This document shows, piece by piece, positions 1 to 4,626 of a DNA stretch of 5,654 bases; the stretch's first letter is position 1, and every line of letters starts with the position of its first letter. Position numbers and translations under genes: made by a program. Origin of the DNA: Paenibacillus sp. UBA6285. Its GTDB lineage: Bacteria > Bacillota > Bacilli > Paenibacillales > Paenibacillaceae. The DNA is taken from assembly GCA_002438345.1 (NCBI GenBank), contig DJUJ01000158.1, positions 11,094 to 16,747 on the forward strand, in the 5' to 3' direction. Under the pieces are notes generated by a model that saw nothing but the letters and a program-made list of their open reading frames with translations, was not told the origin of the DNA and searched no databases.

Positions 1-779
1 TCTACGCTGGTGTATCGCCTCAGGACATCGCTATTTTTCGGATTACGAATGAACAGTTGCTAGCTTATCGCTCATTTAAGCTGAAACAGGTAAGGGCAGG
101 AATTAATACTCCCATTACATTTTCTCATTTGATTTCAGCGATCCGTTCATTTTTTTACTACCTGCAGAAATATTACGGATACAACCCTCCACTTCAGCGT
201 TTTCGAGCCATCAAGGCCCCTCGCTATAAAGCCAGGGAGCTTCCCACCGATGAGCAGATTAAGTGCTTTTTTCTAGTAGTTGAGCAATATGCTGAGGATC
301 CTATTAGGGAACAAATCGGATATCGGCTTCTTGTAGAATTAGGGCTACGCTTATCTGAAGCTGCCCGGGTCACTTGGGGGGATATAAACCTAGGGACTCG
401 TACCATTGTGATCCATAGTAAAGGTAAGCGGAGTCATACTCTCCCGCTGGTAGGGAAACTGTACGCATGTTTACAGCAAGCAAGGAATCAACAGCCCTCT
501 CAAGAGCTGATCTTAGGGAAAAATCCCGCATCAATTGCCGATAAGCTTTATCGTTCTTTTAAATGGTACGCTTTAATTGCGGGCTGGCACTTTCAAGGTG
601 GAGTCCACTTTTTCCGCCATATCTTTATTACTCGACTAACCTACAAACATGTTTTACCCCAAACACTTAAGGAATTGGCTCGAGTAGTGAGATTAGATAC
701 GGTCAGTTTATATATGCAGTTAAGTCAACAAGATCAATATTTAACGAACCAAATCAATCTATTAAATTACAACCAATAG
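1..779 (+). CDS. Tyrosine recombinase, first of trio (5' end missing)
   Basis: Site-specific DNA recombinase of the phage-integrase/XerCD fold. The reading frame is open from base 3 without a stop, and residues before the TTG at 57 (for example TNEQLLAYRSFKLKQ) continue the helical N-terminal core-binding domain. TTG57 also has no ribosome binding site, so the true start lies upstream of the window. About 258 residues are visible. The catalytic domain shows the first Arg in GLRLSEA (Arg codon 348-350), the beta-hairpin Lys in SKGKRSHTLPL (420-428), the HFFRH box (606-620) and the presumed nucleophile Tyr at 711-713 in SLYMQL. The position nine residues before this Tyr, normally His or Trp in LGH, is Val. 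The protein ends in TAG overlapping the next gene's Shine-Dalgarno, which suggests translational coupling. A sequence-specific or structural partner role within the trio is possible. Confidence 0.85.
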   Translation, partial: YAGVSPQDIAIFRITNEQLLAYRSFKLKQVRAGINTPITFSHLISAIRSFFYYLQKYYGYNPPLQRFRAIKAPRYKARELPTDEQIKCFFLVVEQYAEDPIREQIGYRLLVELGLRLSEAARVTWGDINLGTRTIVIHSKGKRSHTLPLVGKLYACLQQARNQQPSQELILGKNPASIADKLYRSFKWYALIAGWHFQGGVHFFRHIFITRLTYKHVLPQTLKELARVVRLDTVSLYMQLSQQDQYLTNQINLLNYNQ

Positions 780-786
780 GAGGAGA
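778..786 (+). promoter_or_regulatory. Strong ribosome binding site overlapping the upstream stop codon
   Basis: AGGAGGAGA begins inside the TAG stop codon of the first recombinase and lies 8 bases before the ATG at 795. It fixes the start of the second recombinase and implies that ribosomes finishing gene one can restart on gene two. Confidence 0.8.
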
Positions 787-794
787 CTATCTAT

Positions 795-1898
795 ATGCCA
801 ATTTTTGATGAAATCATGGACGACCAGGTTAATTTAGAGACACAACTAGCTGAGCTTGCTGAACGATTTGGTCCAACTTTTCAACAAGTATTACACCAGT
901 TGCATTTCACACCTGCCACCATAAACCAAGACTCACAAAATCAATATATTGAGGTTCTGTTGGAAGATGCCGTTTCACACTACTTTTCAAGCGATTCTTT
1001 TCAGAATCTAGAGAAATCCTCCCAACAAGTGTACCGCTACGAAATGAATATGTATGCTCGGTATTGTAACCATCAAAAAGGTCCGAACCCTCCCATCAAA
1101 GAGGTTTCTTCCGCGATCTTCTTAATAGAATACTTAGAACCCGTACGAAAACTTAATACCCGAAATAAAAAAGCAGCGTTCTTAAAAAGCTTTCTTAGTG
1201 AAACGTATGAATATTTTTGGAACGGTAATATCGAAAAGTTAAAACGAACACTTTCCAATAAAGCCGATAAAAATCGAGAGCCACGAGCATTTAAGAAAGA
1301 GCAGCTGGACGAGCTTCTATGTCTTGTTAGATTAGGAAGGGAAGCTCATCGAAATTTCACCATTCTATGGTCATTTCTAGGTTCCGGAATTCGGTTATCA
1401 GAACTATGCAACCTTCAAGTAGGAGACCTTATCTCAACACGCCAAGAAATAATGGTTCGCGGAAAAGGAAAAAAAGGCTATAAACAAGCCAGTAAGATGA
1501 CGAAATCCTCTTTTGATATGCTATCTTCATATGTAGGCTTTCGTTACGGTGGTGTTGAACATTTACCGGACTACAGTAAACGATATATTTTCTCCGATGA
1601 CAAGGGTTTAACCCCCCTTCATGACAGCACCGTTCAAAAAATGTTCTCAGCTTTAATCGCTGAAGCTACAACGATTTCAGTAAGTGATAAGAAACCTTAT
1701 CAACTGTCGGTACACTCTCTTCGGCATTCTTTTGCCCTGTATTTGCTTGAGTCTGGTGTTAATATCTATACCATTAAGGAGCTCATGCGTCACGCTTGGT
1801 TAAGTTCGACCGAAGTATATTTAAAACTATTTGATAGTATGCTGTTAAGTGCGATTGAGAAACATCCCCTTGCCCAAATTAAAGTAGTTAATTTTTAA
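795..1898 (+). CDS. Tyrosine recombinase, second of trio
   Basis: Complete 367-residue tyrosine recombinase. Residues 1 to about 60 form an acidic, probably helical extension that is longer than in XerC/XerD (about 300 aa). About 65-165 is the core-binding domain that clamps DNA, and about 170-360 is the catalytic domain. All active-site residues are visible: Arg200 in GSGIRLSEL, Lys in RGKGKKG (224-227), His307 and Arg310 in HSLRH, His333 in RHAW, and nucleophile Tyr342 in TEVYLKL, exactly nine residues after the His. The start is supported by the AGGAGGAGA site 8 bases upstream. Codon choice is AT-rich (AAA, TTA, AAT). It is probably active in strand cleavage and rejoining together with its two neighbours. 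A stand-alone integrase is less likely given the tight operon. Confidence 0.93.
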   Translation: MPIFDEIMDDQVNLETQLAELAERFGPTFQQVLHQLHFTPATINQDSQNQYIEVLLEDAVSHYFSSDSFQNLEKSSQQVYRYEMNMYARYCNHQKGPNPPIKEVSSAIFLIEYLEPVRKLNTRNKKAAFLKSFLSETYEYFWNGNIEKLKRTLSNKADKNREPRAFKKEQLDELLCLVRLGREAHRNFTILWSFLGSGIRLSELCNLQVGDLISTRQEIMVRGKGKKGYKQASKMTKSSFDMLSSYVGFRYGGVEHLPDYSKRYIFSDDKGLTPLHDSTVQKMFSALIAEATTISVSDKKPYQLSVHSLRHSFALYLLESGVNIYTIKELMRHAWLSSTEVYLKLFDSMLLSAIEKHPLAQIKVVNF

Positions 1899-1900
1899 CC

Positions 1901-1908
1901 AGGAGGAG
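1901..1908 (+). promoter_or_regulatory. Strong ribosome binding site of third recombinase
   Basis: AGGAGGAG lies 4 bases before the ATG at 1913 and 2 bases after the TAA of the second gene. Its core is the same GGAGGAG as before gene two, so the two downstream genes seem tuned for equal, strong initiation. Confidence 0.8.
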
Positions 1909-1912
1909 TTAT

Positions 1913-2845
1913 ATGAAAGCTTTTTTGCTTCAGTCCCATTATGTTCAATCATGGAGCGACCATTTCTCATTAAGAAATAGCACCAAGCATAAGTACATGG
2001 ATGCCCTTGAGCGCTTTGAAGCCTTCCTGCTCCAGGAAGGCTTCAAAGGGGAACTCAATTTTGATCGATTTCATGCAAGCCGCAACCACCCTGACCGATA
2101 TCTTCCAATACAGCGATCTGTTATTGATCGTTTTTTTCAATATTTGTCGAAACAGGACCGAATGACCGACAGCTTGATTTCCGCTTCTATAACAGCGTTG
2201 AAAAATTTTTTCGGGTTCCTTCAGGATATGGACCTGATCTCAGTCAACCCCATGCTTGGTGTCCCCACTCCTAAATATGAAAGACCCATACAAAACACGG
2301 CTCTATCGTTGGAGGAGTGCAATCTGCTGCTTAAAGCTGCGATCAGACGAGATCCCTTTTATAGACAAGAATTTGTTTTGATCTGGTTCATGATTCTTTC
2401 AGGGCTTCGTATTTCGGAGGTACGAACTCTTCGGCGATCAAGAGTAAATCTAAATACAAGAATTGTACATGTGAGTGAAGGCAGTAAAACGACTTCTCGG
2501 TCTGTAGCTATTTCAGAAGAATTGGCTAACGAAATTAATCGTTATATTGATCACCAGGTTTATCAACAGGGAGCGAGCCAAGGTGATGAGTTTTTATTTC
2601 ACTGTAAAGGAAAACAATTTCCCTATGAGAGAGTCGTGAAAATATTGAAAGAATGCTCTATGGAGGCAGAATTGAGCCGAATTGTTAGGCCACATGACCT
2701 TAGAAGAACAACAGGATATCTCATGCAACTTGGCGGATGTAGTATTATTGAAACTCAACGTCAGTTAGGCCATAAAGATTTAGCCACAACCTTACGTTAT
2801 GTTCCTCCGTTATTAGATCTGGCTAAAATTCTTGAAGAGCTCTGA
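1913..2845 (+). CDS. Tyrosine recombinase, third of trio
   Basis: Complete 310-residue XerC/XerD-sized tyrosine recombinase. Residues 10 to about 120 form the core-binding domain with the typical helix carrying ISASITALKNFFGFL. About 125-305 is the catalytic domain. Catalytic residues seen are Arg166 in SGLRISEV, Lys192 in SEGSKTTSR, His261 and Arg264 in HDLRR (the second His of the box is Arg, a common variant), His287 in QLGHKD and nucleophile Tyr296 in TLRYV. Spacing from His287 to Tyr296 is the normal nine. The start is supported by the AGGAGGAG site. It is the last gene of the recombinase operon, with a terminator-like hairpin 15 bases past the stop. An unusually strong inverted repeat sits inside codons 34-46. 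Confidence 0.94.
   Translation: MKAFLLQSHYVQSWSDHFSLRNSTKHKYMDALERFEAFLLQEGFKGELNFDRFHASRNHPDRYLPIQRSVIDRFFQYLSKQDRMTDSLISASITALKNFFGFLQDMDLISVNPMLGVPTPKYERPIQNTALSLEECNLLLKAAIRRDPFYRQEFVLIWFMILSGLRISEVRTLRRSRVNLNTRIVHVSEGSKTTSRSVAISEELANEINRYIDHQVYQQGASQGDEFLFHCKGKQFPYERVVKILKECSMEAELSRIVRPHDLRRTTGYLMQLGGCSIIETQRQLGHKDLATTLRYVPPLLDLAKILEEL
2014..2048. repeat. Perfect 16-bp inverted repeat with 3-base loop inside the third recombinase gene
   Basis: CTTTGAAGCCTTCCTG at 2014-2029 is the exact reverse complement of 2033-2048, with only CTC between. As RNA it would form a 16-bp hairpin about 100 bases into the third recombinase message. It is not followed by a U tract, so it is not an ordinary terminator. 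It encodes FEAFLLQEGFK, plausible protein sequence in the core-binding domain. Role unknown: translational pause, mRNA stability element, or a protein-binding dyad. Confidence 0.9.
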
Positions 2846-2860
2846 TCTCGGGTTTAAATG

Positions 2861-2897
2861 AAGGGGTGGCTAAATCGCCAGCCCTTATCTTATTTCT
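2861..2897 (+). terminator. Probable Rho-independent terminator of the recombinase operon
   Basis: AAGGGGTGGC (2861-2870) pairs with GCCAGCCCTT (2877-2886) in nine of ten positions (one G-G mismatch) around the six-base loop TAAATC. The sequence ATCTTATTTCT follows, only moderately T-rich. The position 15 bases after the third recombinase stop fits the end of that operon. Confidence 0.65.
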
Positions 2898-3067
2898 GAA
2901 TATCGAGTATGTAATATTTATTAAGCAAAATCTAAACTTGGTAACATTTTATTTTCTGACCAAAGTCCCACCAGAAATCGACTTCTCCATCGGTAATTAT
3001 TATTATGCTTTCTTGTCCAAGATATTTAAACAGATTATTTTTCAGATAGTCCACTGTCCCAAATGAG

Positions 3068-3090
3068 CTACTTTACCTTTTGTAAAAGAG
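3068..3090. repeat. Imperfect inverted repeat, 9-base arms around 5 bases
   Basis: CTACTTTAC (3068-3076) and GTAAAAGAG (3082-3090) match as inverted arms in seven of nine positions around CTTTT. The geometry vaguely resembles a tyrosine recombinase core site, and it lies about 220 bases after the last recombinase gene. AT-rich DNA produces such dyads by chance, so this is only a candidate. Confidence 0.25.
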
Positions 3091-3219
3091 TTTCACATGC
3101 TGCTCCTAGTCTTTTGGTGTCTGTTCACTTACTCCCTTAACCTTCTTCCAAAATAGAAACTGCTTCTATGCCTCTGTTCAAACCATTTCTTTGATGTTTT
3201 TGATTTTGATAATTCTAGC

Positions 3220-3225
3220 TATAAT
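3220..3225 (+). promoter_or_regulatory. Possible -10 box (TATAAT) for the small broken gene
   Basis: A perfect TATAAT, with TTGAT-like motifs upstream (3191, 3200, 3206), none at the ideal 16-18 base distance. The likely transcription start near 3232 would give a leader of about 48 bases to the Shine-Dalgarno-preceded TTG at 3280. It could equally be chance in AT-rich DNA. Confidence 0.3.
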
Positions 3226-3279
3226 AAAAACTCCTCTCCAGAACTTGTTTAGTCAAGCACTGAAAAGGAGATTATCGTC

Positions 3280-3435
3280 TTGGTTCTGCGTGTTTAAAAG
3301 TGAATCCCAGGTACACAGAACCTATAACTTTTGACGGCGCCTCATTCAAGGGCTACATTAGTAAAACCGTTATTAATCCAGGTTGTTGAGGATAAGGGGC
3401 GAACTCGTACGGTCTCACTTACCGCAGAATTTTAA
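3280..3435 (+). pseudogene. Small gene of unknown function, apparently broken by two frameshifts
   Basis: AAAAGGAG (3263-3270) stands 9 bases before a TTG at 3280, whose frame gives MVLRV and then a TAA at 3295. One frame over, from about 3294, the sequence reads LKVNPRYTEPITFDGASF and on to YISKTVINPG, ending in TGA at 3387. Shifting back to the first frame from about 3382 gives VVEDKGRTRTVSLTAEF and a TAA at 3433. Joined, this is a protein of about 53 residues with a beta-strand-rich look. The two shifts cancel, as expected for a decayed gene or for two sequence errors. The family is not recognised. The last segment slightly resembles the Lys-bearing beta-hairpin of tyrosine recombinases (KGRxRTV-L), but the whole does not look like one. 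Confidence 0.4.
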
Positions 3436-3592
3436 GTTCTAGAATTCGTTCAGAATCTAACTCCCTGCAGTGGAACATCTTATTCCCAGCAATATCGATT
3501 TTTATTGATACAACCTCCTGTACTAAAATAGTCACTTACATTATCGCAAAGAATGAGTGTAATCGATAAAAATACTACTATAGACCTGAAAA
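3436..3592. other. AT-rich spacer before the WYL promoter
   Basis: No gene is seen. It contains TTCTAGAATTC around 3437-3447 and the arms of a long-range inverted repeat (3498-3509 and 3562-3573). One 60-base line starting at 3541 has 18 G or C (30%), lower than the genes on either side. Confidence 0.5.
3498..3573. repeat. 12-base inverted repeat with a 52-base spacer
   Basis: ATTTTTATTGAT (3498-3509) and ATCGATAAAAAT (3562-3573) are inverted copies with one mismatch, which would be a G-U pair in RNA. The right arm lies 20 bases upstream of the WYL promoter region. It may be an element end, a regulator site pair, or chance in AT-rich DNA. Confidence 0.4.
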
Positions 3593-3625
3593 ATGACAGA
3601 AAATGTCCATCTTTTGGATTATAAT
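3593..3625 (+). promoter_or_regulatory. Promoter of the WYL-GTPase operon with an overlapping dyad operator
   Basis: TATAAT at 3620-3625 is a perfect -10 box. The only good -35 match, ATGACA (3593-3598), is 21 bases away, longer than the ideal 17, so the promoter may need help or be kept low. GACA (3595-3598), five bases GAAAA, then TGTC (3604-3607) form a dyad over the -35 zone, a natural seat for a dimeric or tetrameric regulator. The start point would be near 3632, about 35 bases before the gene. Binding by the adjacent WYL protein is inferred from position. Confidence 0.55.
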
Positions 3626-3666
3626 AGTTTTACAACACTGGATCTTGGGAGAGGAGATCTGCATTC

Positions 3667-4611
3667 ATGATAAACAGCGGAAAAAACGGGCGTGTTCTGT
3701 CTATCTATACCAGACTTTGCGAAGGTGCCGTCATCAATAAAAAAACGGAAGCAGTCAGATACGGTGTGAATGATCGCAGCATTCAAAGAGACATCGAAGA
3801 TATCCGAACTTTCTTTGAACAGCGTTTCCTGGAGGAAGGAATAAGTAACGAAGTTGTTTTCGATAAGTCAGTCAACGGTTACCGTCTGGAACGCGTGAAT
3901 CGTGTGAATCTTTCTAATAGTGAAGTTCTGGCGATCTGCAAAATAATGCTGGAGAGCCGTGCTTTTACCCGGCAGGAGCTTATGCCTATGCTGGACAAAT
4001 TGCTAGAATGCTGTCTGCCCAAGAGCGCCCATAAATCTATGACTGAACTGATTGCCAATGAGAAGTTCCATTATGTCGAACCGCAGCATAAGACGCTATT
4101 TGGAAACAAGCTTTGGCAAATTGGAATGGCAGTCAAGGAGAATCGGATTCTCCAGGTTGATTATCAGCGTGTCAAAGGCAAAGCGGTCGTGCACCGCAGG
4201 CTACAGCCTGTCGCCATTCTTTTCTCGGAATATTATTTCTATCTGGCAGCATTCATTGATCATAAGCCGGTAGCCTCTACTGTCACCGGTAAGCAGGATC
4301 TCTATCCTACGATATACCGTATCGACCGCATGATTGATTTCCAGGTGCTGGAGGAGCGGTTCACCATTCCTTATAAAGACCGCTTCGAGGAGGGAGAGTT
4401 CCGCAAACGGGTGCAGTTTATGTACGGCGGTGATCTGCAGCAGATTAAATTCCGCTTCAAAGGCGAGTCTGTCGAGGCTGTACTGGACCGACTACCCACT
4501 GCCAAAATAATGGACGAAACCGATGGAGTATATACCATTTCGGCTGAAGTGTTCGGTAAAGGAATCGATATGTGGCTGCGCAGCCAAGGCGATTTAGTAG
4601 AACTATGCTAA
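3667..4611 (+). CDS. WYL-domain transcriptional regulator (YafY/PafC type)
   Basis: Complete 314-residue regulator of usual family length. Residues about 7-55 form a winged helix-turn-helix (NDRSIQRDIEDIRTFF is the recognition-helix region typical of this group). About 150-245 is the WYL domain, with VDYQRVKGK near 164 and YYFYLAAF at 189-196, where Phe stands in the signature Trp position. About 259-314 is the WCX extension ending in MWLRSQGDLVELC. WYL domains are thought to bind ligands, possibly nucleotides or nucleic acid, and several control phage-defence operons. The ATG is preceded by GAGAGGAG (3649-3656), 10 bases away, slightly far. It is the first gene of an operon with the GTPase downstream and a dyad in its own promoter, so self-regulation is likely. 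No membrane segment is seen; it should be cytosolic. Confidence 0.92.
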   Translation: MINSGKNGRVLSIYTRLCEGAVINKKTEAVRYGVNDRSIQRDIEDIRTFFEQRFLEEGISNEVVFDKSVNGYRLERVNRVNLSNSEVLAICKIMLESRAFTRQELMPMLDKLLECCLPKSAHKSMTELIANEKFHYVEPQHKTLFGNKLWQIGMAVKENRILQVDYQRVKGKAVVHRRLQPVAILFSEYYFYLAAFIDHKPVASTVTGKQDLYPTIYRIDRMIDFQVLEERFTIPYKDRFEEGEFRKRVQFMYGGDLQQIKFRFKGESVEAVLDRLPTAKIMDETDGVYTISAEVFGKGIDMWLRSQGDLVELC

Positions 4612-4612
4612 T

Positions 4613-4620
4613 AGAGGAGA
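4613..4620 (+). promoter_or_regulatory. Ribosome binding site deciding the GTG start of the GTPase
   Basis: AGAGGAGA one base after the WYL stop codon and 6 bases before GTG at 4627. The next in-frame ATG (4720) has no such site and would cut the protein to 11 residues before the P-loop. Confidence 0.75.
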
Positions 4621-4626
4621 ATCAAC

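Larger units (their letters stand above)
1..2886 (+). mobile_element. Recombinase-in-trio (RIT-like) unit, left end outside the window
   Basis: Three consecutive, mutually different tyrosine recombinase genes run in one direction with only 15 and 14 bases between them, followed by a terminator-like hairpin. Known trio elements (RIT elements) carry three such genes as an operon and are thought to move as a unit; Tn554-type transposons also carry adjacent tyrosine recombinases but normally two plus a small third protein of another kind. The layout is seen directly; assignment to the RIT group is inference. No cargo gene is seen between the recombinases. The left boundary lies outside the window. 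No convincing terminal repeat could be fixed on the right, so the end given here is simply the end of the terminator hairpin. Confidence 0.7.
2887..3279. other. AT-rich stretch without an intact gene
   Basis: No open frame here has both a believable start and a family resemblance. On the minus strand, 3054 down to 2932 is open for 40 codons (contains TDGEVDFWWDFGQK), which has a protein-like feel but no ribosome binding site and stops just upstream, so it may be a gene remnant. Further along the minus strand (about 3170-3070) one frame gives protein-like pieces such as TDTKRLGAACETLLQKVK broken by stop codons. This suggests decayed DNA, not a designed control region. No tRNA or other RNA gene was recognised. 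Confidence 0.5.

Noticed and set aside
224..406. 60-residue minus-strand open frame
   Set aside because: Antisense to the catalytic domain of the first recombinase, with no start signals of its own.
1073..1258. 61-residue minus-strand open frame
   Set aside because: Antisense to the core-binding domain of the second recombinase; no ribosome binding site.
2866..3066. 66-residue open frame on the + strand starting with GTG
   Set aside because: Its start lies inside the terminator hairpin, it has no properly spaced ribosome binding site, and the translation (rich in Ile, Phe, Tyr) looks like chance AT-rich DNA.
3282..3322. Imperfect stem GGTTCTG with CAGAACC near the TTG at 3280
   Set aside because: Seven pairs, then a bulge and three more pairs around a loop of about 19 bases; could be chance and has no supporting context such as an RNA family signature.
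3361..3435. Fragment of a fourth tyrosine recombinase, from the KGRTRTVSL motif
   Set aside because: The match is a few residues of the Lys beta-hairpin only, with no Arg, His or Tyr motifs nearby; the broken small-gene reading explains the sequence better.
3640..3660. Possible small hairpin GATCT / AGATC around the Shine-Dalgarno of the WYL gene
   Set aside because: Only five pairs with a nine-base loop; too weak to claim control of translation.
4052..4273. 73-residue + strand open frame
   Set aside because: Out-of-frame overlap with the WYL regulator gene; composition (many Arg, Ser, Ile) is typical of a shifted frame.
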